In this document: positions 53,857 to 64,000 of the stretch, in pieces
Position numbering within the stretch: position 1 is the first letter of the stretch
Layout: every line of letters begins with the position of its first letter
NCBI GenBank assembly: GCA_016169945.1
Contig: JADLSH010000236.1
Span: 2,962,001-3,026,000 of the forward strand
Reading direction: 5' to 3'
Length of the DNA stretch: 64,000 nt
Source of the DNA: Trachythela sp. YZ-2020
Taxonomy: Eukaryota > Cnidaria > Anthozoa > Malacalcyonacea > Clavulariidae
Position numbers and translations under genes: made by a program
The notes under the pieces: model-generated
What the model saw: only the letters and a program-made list of their open reading frames with translations
Told to the model about the DNA's origin: nothing
The model's database searches: none

Positions 53857-55089
53857 ATGTCTTGGGCTGATATTCTATACCCCGGGAACAGCGACAGTTG
53901 TGCGGCTGTGGTTCGTAAACTCCAAGACCTGATCGATTCTATGGCTTATAACTTCAGAGCAACGAACAAACTAGTGCAGTATCTAAACGACAATATAACA
54001 ACATCTAACCTGCCTAAGATCTATGTTGACTCTTCCAAGACATTACGAGACAACGCTGACGTATTGGTGAATCAGATTAAAGCGATTGACACAGTATTGG
54101 ATAACACTGATGAAGAATTGAAGAAGAAACTAGATCCAGACTTCTACGCGAAGTTGACAAATGTTCGGATACATCGTTCGATTGACACCTTAAGGTCAAA
54201 TCCAGTCAAATTCTATTAACACAGTAAATTTTCTATCAAAGTTTCCCTTCTCAAATACGCCCCCCTTTCTATGATCTCCCTTTTAGAGGAGGAATCATCA
54301 AGACCCCTCTCTATTAAGATCTTCCCTTCTATTAAATGTAAATTTTCTATTAAAGTTTCCCTTCTCAAATACGCCCCCCTTTCTATGATCTCCCTTTTAG
54401 AGAAGGAAAATCATCAAAACCATTCTCTATTAAGATCTTCCCTTCCATTAAATATAAATTTTCTATTAAAGCTTCCCTTCTCAAATACGCCCCCTTTCTA
54501 CGAGCCCCCTTTAGAGGAGGAAAATCATCAAGACCCCTCTCTATTAAGATCTTCCCTTCTATTAAATATAAATTTTCTATCAAAGTTTCCCTTCTCAAAT
54601 ACGCCCCCCTTTCTATGATCTCCTTTTAGAGGAGGAAAATCATCAAAACCATTCTCTATTAAGATCTTCCCTCCTATTTGTACTGAATCGATCTTTTTAT
54701 GATCCTGAAAGTTCATGTCATTTTTCAGTACAATGTGAGTTTTAGATTACAGTATGCGTCTAAATCAATAATCGCCTCTCTATTCAGCCCCTCTCTACTT
54801 AATACAGGATTTAATGATATATTAAAATGTGATATAAATCCATTAATCAGATCACCTGATAACAAAGCTAATCGAGAAGGAGATGTAAATCAACATAATC
54901 GTTCTCTGCTCAAGTACAGTCAAAATGTGTTTTTTTCTTAAATATTAAGTGGCTGTCGTGACATTTTATAGTTAAGGAGGGTTTTAATTAAAGTTTATGA
55001 AATTCCTTCTCTCTAATTCGGAAACAGAAATACTATTTCGCACTCTTACCAAGTCTTACAAATGATATGTTTGTTGTTTTAGATTAATG
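53857..55089 (+). pseudogene. SMCO3-like copy 3, exon 1 and intron only
   Basis: Exon 1 keeps YNFRATNK like copy 1, but has the same two-base frameshift after KLTNV as copies 2 and 4. The intron with four 116-bp repeats is present up to the acceptor TTGTTGTTTTAG (about 55082). Exon 2 is replaced by unrelated sequence. It can encode at most the 120-residue N-terminal part. Confidence 0.8.
54234..54690. repeat. 116-bp tandem repeat, four copies, in SMCO3-like copy 3 intron
   Basis: Same unit as at 35521. Small indels distinguish the copies (GGAGGAATCATC in the first). Confidence 0.9.
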
Positions 55090-55660
55090 TTGTTTTACCA
55101 TAAAGGCATTAAAGTTGTGATAATTTCCACATTGAAACATATATGATATATTATTCTATAACAGCAGTATGTAATCTCTCAGAGGTAGAAGCACTTCGAT
55201 CGATTTGTCCGTCAACAAACAACGTTGTACACCGGACATGTCCGGCGCAGAACCTTTCATCCATACTGGCTTCAATGACATTGTATACCAAGCAAATAAT
55301 ATGCACATTTAGGTGGCATGATTCAACGTTAAATATCCAAAGTTCATAAGCGCGAATAGACATCATTGCATTTGTTAAAATCACAGCTTACCTGTATGTT
55401 GATTCCTGTCCTATGTTGGGACAACTGGGTACATTTGTCTTTGTTTATAGATCGATAACTATGGCCTGTATTTGCCACCAAATGTCTCAGTCGATGAGTT
55501 TCGGTGCCCTCTTTTCTATCGGTTTAAAGCCGCAATAGGTGATTTATCATCCAAAAAAGGTGTCAGATAGCTAGATATATTACTGTTGGTACTTTCTGTG
55601 TAAGATCATGCACAAAAAGACAAAATATGCAAAAAAACACAAGATATCGATAGCTTCGCC
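55090..55660. other. Unidentified insert left of the palindrome
   Basis: Not found elsewhere in the window. Contains CCGGACATGTCCGG, a 14-base palindrome (55237-55250). Open frames of about 70 codons on both strands have no domain. Confidence 0.4.
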
Positions 55661-56931
55661 CACAGGCAGCCCAAGCTCACATTGTTGCTATAGTAATATT
55701 TTTTTTATTAATAATTTTTTATTATTGCTGTTTGTATATTATGGTATATTATGTGTATGTGTTATATCTGTTATGCTATTTGCAATTAAATATATATTTA
55801 TTATTGATGGTTAGGGTACTTCATATTAGCAAATTACAGTAGACTTAATAGTCAAATATATATTGTCAAAAAATTGCTAAAATATTGTGTCAAATGAAGA
55901 AATAAAGTTACTTACTTCTACTACAAGTTGCAATCGACTTTTCGGTGTTGACTTGGTGTGATTTTAAATCCACTTTGAGGGGATGGTATTCTATGTAATA
56001 TTAAGGAGAAGGCAGGTAAATCCGTAAATATAGCTCCAACGAACTCGCATCGGCTTCACAAATCCTTCTCGCGTCGCATAATAATGTATCGAATCGCCAA
56101 AAAAACAACAGATCCATAAGGCCCATTACATTTCACATAACATTCATCGTCTTCAGCAAACACAAGAGATTTTTTGTCGGTGAAAATCCATAATTTGTTC
56201 GATTTTCTGACAATCTCAGGCTCCGTGGCTGTCGATACCCAGGGATATTCAGTTGAGAGCTTGCGAGTTCGAATTACACTCTTTATTGTTATTGGTTCAT
56301 TACATTGTTGTCGCGTGAACGCGTTCGAATCAACCAATAACAATAGAGAGTGTAATTCGAACTCGCAAGCTCTCAACTGAATATCCCCGGGTATCGACAG
56401 CCACGGAGCCTGAGATTGTCAGAAAATCGAACAAATTATGGATTTTCACCGACAAAAAATCTCTTGTGTTTGCTGAAGACGATGAATGTGATGTGAAATG
56501 TAATGGGCTTTATGGATCTGTTGTTTTTTTGGCGATTCGATGCATTATTATGCGACGCGAGAAGGATTTGTGAAGCCGATGCGAGTTCGTTGGAGCTATA
56601 TTTACCTGCCTTCTCCTTAATATTACATAGAATACCATCCCCTCAAAGTGGATTTAAAATCACACCAAGTCAACACCGAAAAGTCGATTGCAACTTGTAG
56701 TAGAAGTAAGTAACTTTATTTCTTCATTTGACACAATATTTTAGCAATTTTTTGACAATATATATGTGACTATTAAGTCTACTATAATTTGCTAATATGA
56801 AGTACCCTAACCATCAATAATAAATATAACACATACACATAATATACCATAATATACAAACAGCAATAATAAAAAATTATTAATAAAAAAAAATATTACT
56901 ATAGCAACAATGTGAGCTTGGGCTGCCTGTG
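55661..56931. mobile_element. 1.27-kb near-perfect palindrome (foldback element)
   Basis: Left arm 55661 to about 56300 begins CACAGGCAGCCCAAGCTCAC. The right arm, about 56328-56931, is its reverse complement with rare changes. The centre is about 27 bases with GTGAACGCGTTCGAA. Each arm carries the same reading frame (TEPEIVRKSNKLWIFTDKKS then LVFAEDDEC and FLAIRYIIMRREKDL; stop), a coding-like piece of about 55 residues of unknown origin. It lies between SMCO3-like copies 3 and 4. Confidence 0.9.
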
Positions 56932-57162
56932 CTTCGCCATATATTTCTTAGTTGTTTATCAAAGTTGGGTTCCTGGGATCCAGGCCCCTTGGTGATATTT
57001 TGGTCGCGCTACTTTTTTTCAGAAAATTGCAAAATTTGCCTGTTTGAGCCTTTATATCTCCGAAACTAAAAGTCTAAGCCAAAAACTAATCTAGAACTTA
57101 CTAACTAACTTTTCATGCCTTATCCGAATCAATAAAAACCCATTTTGGGTTTATAAGCACTT
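56932..57162. other. Unidentified insert right of the palindrome
   Basis: No gene. Ends where homology to the SMCO3-like 5' flank begins (TTAAGTTAAATCAATTTAAC). Confidence 0.4.
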
Positions 57163-57449
57163 TAAGTTAAATCAATTTAACGGGATAAATATTTTTTGTA
57201 CAGATTTGTTGTAGAAATTAAAACGCGACTGTTTCCTGTATTTCGTCCGAAAAGAGATATTTTGCCATAAAACTGGAAAAGAATTGGCATACAATTCTAT
57301 ATTCAGATGTGGACGGTTAGGAACAAATTTCCGCAAGCATTTTAAGATCCGGTGATGATTTTATAAGAGGACCATTGGAGTTTTAAACCCTTGCTACAGC
57401 AGCAGCAATACATTATTTTCTCTTAGTTATAACTTTTTTCTATTTCAAA

Positions 57450-58968
57450 ATGTCTTGGGCTGATATTCTATACCCCGGGAACAGCGACAGTTGTGCGGCT
57501 GTGGTTCGTAAACTCCAAGACCTGATCGATTCTATGGCTTATAACAGAGCAACGAACAAACTAGTGCAGTATCTAAACGACAATATAACAACATTTAACC
57601 TGCCTAAGATCTATGTTGACTCTTCCAAGACATTACGAGACAACGCTGACGTATTGGTGAATCAGATTAAAGCGATTGACACAGTATTGGATAACACTGA
57701 TGAAGAATTGAAGAAGAAACTAGATCCAGACTTCTACGCGAAGTTGACAAATGTTCGGATACATCGTTCGAACAAAAGGTCAAATCCAGTCAAATTCTAT
57801 GAACACAGTAAATTTTCTATTAAAGTTTCCCTTCTCAAATACGCCCCCCTTTCTATGATCTCCCTTTTAGAGGAGGAAAATCATCAAGACCCCTCTCTAT
57901 TAAGATCTTCCCTTCTATTAAATGTAAATTTTCTATCAAAGTTTCCCTTCTCAAATACGCCCCCCTTTCTATGATCTCCCTTTTAGAGGAGGAAAATCAT
58001 CAAGACCCCTCTCTATTAAGATCTTCCCTTCTATTAAATGTAAATTTTCTATCAAAGTTTCCCTTCTCAAATACGCCCCCCTTTCTATGATCTCCCTTTT
58101 AGAGGAGGAAAATCATCAAGACCCCTCTCTATTAAGATCTTCCCTTCTATTAAATATAAATTTTCTATCAAAGTTTCCCTTCTCAAATACGCCCCCCTTT
58201 CTATGATCTCCCTTTTAGAGGAGGAAAATCATCAAAACCATTCTCTATTAAGATCTTCCCTCCTATTTGTACTGAATCGATCTTTTTATGATCCTGAAAG
58301 TTCATGTCATTTTTCAGTACAATGTGAGTTTTAGATTACAGTATGCGTCTAAATCAATAATCGCCTCTCTATTCAGCCCCTCTCTACTTAATACAGGATT
58401 TAATGATATATTAAAATGTGATATAAATCCATTAATCAGATCACCTGATAACAAAGCTAATCGAGAAGGAGATGTAAATCAACATAATCGTTCTCTTGCT
58501 CAAGTACAGTCAAAATGTGTTTTTTTCTTAAATATTAAGTGGCTGTCGTGACATTTTATAGTTAAGGAGGGTTTTAATTAAAGTTTATGAAATTCCTTCT
58601 CTCTAATTCGGAAACAGAAATACTATTTCGCACTCTTACCAAGTCTTACAAATGATATGTTGTTTTAGATTGAAATTTCTCAGAAAGTCACCGACGTCGT
58701 CACCGGAGCTACTGTGGGAGGGGTAGTGGGGGAAATCGTTGCTAACAAGTTAACAAAGTTGGTCCTCTCGAAAGCAGCAAAGCTGGCAGCTTCTACCGTT
58801 GCAGGTGCAGTGGCAGGAGCATTAGCTGGGATTGCTTTAGATGTCATCATTGGTTCAATCCTGGGAGCAGTTGAACGTGATGAGTTAGAATCAGCTTTAC
58901 AAGCACTACAATCTCAAGTTGAGGAGTTTATCGCTGCCTCAGAGCTACTGATAGTATATTGGAAGTAA
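57450..58968 (+). pseudogene. SMCO3-like copy 4, broken
   Basis: Exon 1 has the two-base frameshift after KLTNV and lacks the F codon, like copy 2, but its last bases before the donor (AACAAAAGGTCAAA) match copy 1. The frame then runs on through the repeats to 57974, which is accidental. Exon 2 has its acceptor and starts at 58671; an in-frame 9-base deletion removes three codons. A 4-base deletion near the end gives ASELLIVYWK and loses the last helix. Confidence 0.8.
57817..58275. repeat. 116-bp tandem repeat, four copies, in SMCO3-like copy 4 intron
   Basis: Unit starts at 57817, 57933, 58049 and 58165, spacing exactly 116. The second and third units are nearly identical, suggesting recent expansion. 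Confidence 0.9.
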
Positions 58969-60037
58969 TGGCACAGGTTAAAATATGGGACAGATAGCAT
59001 CCAAATATTTAGACATCTAATTATTAGGTTTAATTTAGACATGTATTAGATTTAATAATACTTAGACATTTATTTTAGTAATATAGATTTAATAATTAGA
59101 CATTACTATATTAATTTAGACACACATTTACATGTATTAAGGTAGCCCATGAATAAATGTTTTCTATACAGAACTAATTTAAAGCACTACATTGATACTT
59201 GATATCTTAGCAATAATAAATTCGTTGTTTTAATTATTATGATTGCTTTTTGGCATTATATCATGGATAATAGAAAGCTTGAAAACTTGAAGCTTCATTG
59301 AAACCTTCTTTACAGAAAAAAATGAAAGTTCAGGTATCACGAGTTAAACATGCATGAGTCACATACTCCAGTGTCTCGAAGATATAACAATCTAATTTGG
59401 TCAGTCGTGAACAGAAATTTCTTGTTTTTGCAGATTAATTAAATACCCAAGTCCAATATATTTTATACGAAAAAGACATTTCCGCAGTATTATGAAATGA
59501 TCTCAACCAAAGGATCATGGCTTGCATTATTTCAAGTACTTAATAATTTCGCAGAATTGCTTTTAGAGATAAAACAAAAGTTACGAAGGACATTTATAAG
59601 TGGAACAATTTCTACACTGGTCGCCTGTGTGTTAATTCAAAATATTAATATGTAAGTTATAACCCACGGAATAACATACGCAATGTAATCCGCATATATA
59701 GCTAATCATTTGCAGAGCTGATCGGCAGTTTTAACGCATCAAATTTCAATCTCACTCTACTATCCATGGTATCATCTTTTCAGAAATATTTCAAAGTAGA
59801 TAAATATATCCATAAAAGAGGGCCTGAATATATGGGGTTAAATGACTACAGTCACAGATTTTGAAATGTGTCTCTATTTTTTATTCACAACTATAACAAC
59901 TGAGATTTCTCATGACAGCTAACAATTGACATCCAAAACCCCTCATTAACACCCATCTCCTTCAAAAGTCAAGAGAGTTCAACTTTACCGTGCTTGGCCG
60001 CGCCACTTTTCACTCAGTTTTGAATTTGAGGTTTGAC
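58969..60037. other. Intergenic between SMCO3-like copy 4 and NIT-I copy 3
   Basis: Conserved with units 1 and 2. No conserved frame. Confidence 0.6.
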
Positions 60038-62243
60038 TCAACGCACAGAAAGACGACCTTCTGAATTTGTTTGAGAAAAATGCTTCCATCGAGAAGCTAA
60101 ATCTGCCAAGACAAAAATTTAGTCTTAGTACCTTTGCTAGCACTGGTGGTATTGTTACAGTTATTGGTCACCTTAGGGTGGTGTGAAACAAAAATTGCGA
60201 ATAAGTAGGTATTAAAATAATAGGAACATGATAGACCATCCAATAGGCTACCATACCGCTACCAATTGCCATCCAATACTCTCACTCACTGATATACAGT
60301 GTGTATCAAAAATGAGCCCTTTCAAATGCAAATTAGCCATAAGACCTTGTAGTAATTTGACATCTAATTCAACTTCAAATTAATGGTGTGCAAATTAATT
60401 TGAAAGCCCTTCATTTGAAACACCGTTTCTGTTTTGCGCACCTCAAAATAAAGCACATTAGAGCTGTCAAATTCACTTTAGGTTATGGCTAATTTGAATT
60501 TGAACGTATTTTCTTTTTTTTTCAAATATCAAATAGTTAATTAACATGCTTCGTTACCTTTCTATGCTTACATTATTCAAATGTTCAGTCATGCATTCGT
60601 GATTACATATCACAACAATAAAAATACGAATGCATGACTGAACATTTGAATATTTTAATACGCATATTTTAATCATCAAGTCACACAGCTACATTTTTTT
60701 TGCCCGACGACTCAAACGTCATTTGGATGCGCAGCCGCCGAATTTCGCGATTTGTATAACAATGCCGGTCGTCACAGAAGAGAAACTCGCATTGGGCGGG
60801 AAAACATGCAGAACTTTTCAATGGCACTCATGCATAGAAATATACACTTTCAATTTCAGACATGTGAGTTATCTGTGAATGTAAATCACGTAGGGTACAA
60901 ACATGCGATACTATTAAGTCCACAGTATTGATGTCATAAATGATGGTATAAATAAATACTAACCTTCCACGTGTCGAGCGTTTTCTCTCATCAAAAAGTC
61001 AGTGCGAGATTGTTCCAATCCAACTTTATGATGAAGAGAATATGCGTATTTATAGAAATCATTCTGTACCCTGATCAAGGATAGTATAATGAATGGAACA
61101 GCAATCACAGCAAAACATACAAGAAGAGATCGAATGATTAACCATAAAATATTGCTTCTGATCACTTCTTCAACATGGGACTCGATACGATTGGCATCAT
61201 TCATTTCCAGTCGTAACATGAGCTCGCCGTATTTCGTCATCAGATCAAACCATTTCATTGCATCCTGTTTGGATGAATTTGTGAATCCATTTGAAGCAAG
61301 ATATTCGCGTTTTTCTTCAATATCTTTCAGCCATATTGACGCATTCATTTCTTTTATAAGAGAATGGTAATTTGTCTTCACGACTGTGGAAAATAGTAGA
61401 GCAGTTTCTAGAAACGCCTGAGCTCGGACGCGTTTCTCGTTATATGAGGTGATATTTTGAAATGGAAAGTTTTCTCCATGAAGAAAATAAATTGCTCCGA
61501 ACGTTTTTTCCAGTTCCAGTTCCTTTTTGGTGTTAACAATCATGTGATAAGCAAACAGATCATCTGTATGTGTCTGGATATCTTGTGTAACAGTGTAATG
61601 GGCTAACCAGGATATCAATTCGTGAATCCAGCTGGAAAATATATGAATGTGATCATGTACCATCAGTCCGTCACCATTGTTAGTTTTTGCTCGAAAATAA
61701 CGAATTTCATTCAGAAATGAGACAGAGTTGGAAATAGTAGAGTCACCTCGAACTCCAGGAAGAGTATAACGCCACTGCGTTAAGAACTGGATACTTTCAT
61801 CTGTACTTTTTCGAACCTTAACATAACATAACATTTTTTTATTGTTACCGAACATTTATTAAACTACCTTGTCAAGGAACCTAAACTAATGTCAATGTAT
61901 AATCTATACAATTCACCTTCTTTAACTTCAACGCATTATTGGTAGTCAGATTCCAAGCCATGGTTACAAGAAAGATGGACGTCAGGCTTCTTTCATTTTG
62001 AAGATTATGAATGATCGATGAAACTTTAATACCACGAGCAATGTTATTTTTCAACTTGTGTTTTTGTTTCAAATTTTGTGCCGTGACCACCACGTCCACG
62101 ATGGTGAAGACCACTGATAATGCTGTGACAAGAACGATAGTGAGAATCTTCGCCATTTGTGAACGTTTGTTTCTTGTGCTTATTACTTTCTTTGGATGTT
62201 CAGGTGATGCAGTGGCTTGGTAATTGTCTTGGATGCTCGCCAT
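60038..62243 (-). CDS. NIT-domain two-pass membrane protein, type I, copy 3
   Basis: Exons 62243-61917, 61816-60964 and 60102-60038, same phases as copies 1 and 2. Changes include NTKKELELEK for NTKEELELEK and GENFPFQN for GENFTFQN (loses an N-x-T glycosylation site). Exon 3 stops at GRLSVR as in copy 2, and its acceptor is GGCAG instead of CGCAG. Intron 1 has an 11-base change (ATTGTTACCGA) beside the TAACA repeats. Intron 2 carries an extra MITE (60297-60533) and the 27-bp hairpin. Confidence 0.75.
60297..60533. mobile_element. MITE in intron 2 of NIT-I copy 3
   Basis: Absent from units 1 and 2, which read GATATATAATAGTTAATT here. The ends contain TCAAATGCAAATTAGCCATA and the inverse TATGGCTAATTTGAATTTGA, with TA at both edges. 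Probably a Tc1/mariner-type element starting CAGTGTGTATC. Confidence 0.7.
60574..60652. repeat. 27-bp perfect inverted repeat in intron 2 of NIT-I copy 3
   Basis: Same hairpin as 37912-37990. Confidence 0.85.
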
Positions 62244-63846
62244 CTTTAATGTTTGTGATTCCTAAAATTACAAAATGTGTGAAATTGTTCATCATTAAGC
62301 ACCTACTACTATATCCGAATGTTATAAACACTTTTTCATCGCATACAGAAAATAAATAACCACAACTTTTCACCGGGAAAACAGTTTCCTGCTGTGTTGT
62401 GGTTCTTCTACAGTATCTTTAGAGAGAACACTTTAGACTGCATAAAGTGATATAGATCTATCCAGTGAAATATACAGTTTGTTTAGATACACCTGCACAC
62501 TTACTCGAAATCGTGTGAAATGTAAAAAGTTACGACGATCAATGCCAGTATAAGTAATTTACCTCTTCACTTTCACAAACGCCTGTCTCCACGGAGGCGG
62601 AGGATATGAAAATGTCAGAACTAATTTCTTGCACTTGCACAGAGCTAATTATTGTCTATTATTGTCTATTATCACACGAAAGCGAAACATCATCAAAAGT
62701 CAAATATGCGGGTATCTGCTCCTCCTAGTATGTGTAAATATTTATCTGTTTTGACGCATATTTGCAGTTTCGTGGAGAATTAATCAAAATATTCATATGA
62801 TATAGATCTATATACGTAAATCAATATTATATTTAACATTAATTAACAATTCACAGATGCAGGTGTATCAAGCATGTTGGTTCTCATGTGATGCGATATT
62901 TTAAGGTTTTTCATATATACACCGTGTTACGAGGACTCTGTCATATCTGGCACCCAAATAGAAACGTGTATGAATGCTAACATGAAGTTATCTTGAAACA
63001 TATTATTATATTATTAATGTGGCTCCTCTTTCTAACTGGTAAACCAAAATATGTTTTCAGGTGAAGGCTTTTTACCACATTTTATCAGTTTCATCCTCTC
63101 CAAGACTAATTAACAATGTGCCAGAATCCATTAGTCTGAGACGTTAATGCTTCATAGTCCTTTTTGGAAGGTTTAGCTCTGCACTACAGTTATTTTAATT
63201 AAATAGATATTATCATTTAGATTTAATTTATATCCTCTAAAAAAGATCAACTTAAAGCACTATTTAGCGAACGAAATACTAATCTACAGTTCGTATCATT
63301 TGCTTTATAATGAATATACATTCTCTGCCTCTGGGCTGTTGGCCGTTGGACTAAGAAAGCAATCAGTTTCTGTGGTTTGACTAAGAGAGAACGTTTATAT
63401 ATAATATTGCTTTCGTTGCTACTTGACCTATACTTCGTCAGCCGTTCAGGACTATTTTACTCCATTTGTAGTCAACACAAAATCTATATTTAATCAGGAA
63501 AATTGGTGCGTCCTTGCGAAAGATACTGCAGTTAATAACTCTCGAACAAGATTTTGCGGTTGTTGATCAACAACTTACTTGAATATTTTGTGTCAAGTTA
63601 TCTAAATATGCTGGAAACAATAAAAATTAAAATATTCATTTTCTAACCGATTTTCACACTTATGTTGCATGCACAATAGGGCGCTTATGCTGCATGCACA
63701 ATATTTCAGACAGCCATTATACTTTTTTGTTTTTGTAACAAACTAAAACTGGAAACTCGTTCCAGACGAGAAATTCTCAATTTTTACAATTTTAAATAAC
63801 CAAAAGGTTACTAGAAGTCATATAATTGCATTAAGATATCTGAAAG
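62244..63846. other. Spacer of unit 3; no gene recognised
   Basis: Matches unit 1 from 21158 to about 23180 and unit 2, without the MITE at 21919. A short direct duplication (CTTATGCTGCATGCACAATA) near 63655-63705 is shared with unit 2 (40955-41000) and not unit 1. Confidence 0.5.
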
Positions 63847-64000
63847 GTCTTGTAGATGGAAAAATATTGAAGGAAAATTATATACATATATTAGACCTAA
63901 CAAGGAACAGCTACGCCTACGAAAAATGCAACTATAGGTCCCTGGCAGGATTCGAACCTGCGGTCCGGCGATTCCGGTGCAGCGCTCTAACCAACTGAGC
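63847..64000 (-). mobile_element. tRNA-derived SINE, cut by the window end
   Basis: On the minus strand: GCTCAGTTGGTTAGAGCGCT (A box), then GCAGGTTCGAATCCTGC (B box with T stem), then CCAGGGACCTATAGTTGCAT and an unrelated body. The anticodon arm does not fold properly, so a functional tRNA is unlikely. It interrupts unit 3 homology. Confidence 0.65.

Larger units (their letters stand above)
53706..63846. repeat. Segmental duplication unit 3 (incomplete)
   Basis: Starts with a 5' half of the SMCO3-like gene, is interrupted by about 2.1 kb (55090-57160), restarts upstream of another SMCO3-like copy and continues through NIT-I and part of the spacer until a tRNA-SINE at 63847. A NIT-II copy would lie outside the window. 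Confidence 0.85.

Noticed and set aside
57778..57974. Extension of SMCO3-like copy 4 exon 1 to 174 codons
   Set aside because: After the frameshift the frame just reads through intron repeat units; copies 1, 2 and 3 do not support it.
63936..64000. Functional tRNA gene on the minus strand
   Set aside because: A and B boxes are good but the anticodon arm does not pair properly and a SINE-like body follows.

Overview
The window looks like nuclear DNA of a non-bilaterian animal, most likely a cnidarian. This is an inference from three things. The genes are AT-rich with short exons and GT/AG introns. The gene families are animal ones: SMCO3-like, NIT-domain membrane proteins, F-box/WD40 and a kleisin-like gene. 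The DNA is crowded with MITEs, foldback hairpins, tRNA-derived SINEs and one non-LTR retrotransposon. There are no operons, CRISPR arrays or phage genes.

Layout. (1) 0-16.6 kb is mixed DNA. It holds the 3' exons of a kleisin-like gene (+) whose intron carries a 16-bp minisatellite, an F-box/WD40 gene (-) with an in-frame stop, a diverged SMCO3-like gene (-), a small three-exon gene of unknown function (+), a C2H2 zinc-finger exon (-) and many small DNA transposons. (2) 16.6-64 kb is a segmental duplication. A cassette is present three times (about 16.64-31.49, 34.61-53.26 and 53.71-63.85 kb, the last cut by an insertion and by the window edge). It is built as an SMCO3-like gene (+), facing a three-exon NIT-domain membrane protein gene (type I, -), then a long spacer, then in units 1 and 2 a second NIT-domain gene (type II, -). 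The third unit starts with an extra half copy of the SMCO3-like gene followed by a 1.27-kb palindrome.

State of the genes. All three type I and both type II NIT genes keep open frames. They encode two-pass membrane proteins with an outside NIT-like sensor, and no catalytic output domain is visible. Of four SMCO3-like copies in the cassettes only the first (17300-18530) is intact. The other three share a frameshift near the end of exon 1 and have additional lesions in exon 2. Whether the two neighbouring families work together cannot be told from sequence. Their repeated, convergent linkage is the main reason to look further.

Transposon history. Unit 2 contains a four-level nest: a Mutator-like element (42480-50421, 9-bp target duplication), holding a non-LTR retrotransposon (42880-49229), holding a hAT-like element (45693-47543), holding foldback hairpins. 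Unit 1 preserves the empty site of the retrotransposon, so the order of events can be read directly from the sequence.
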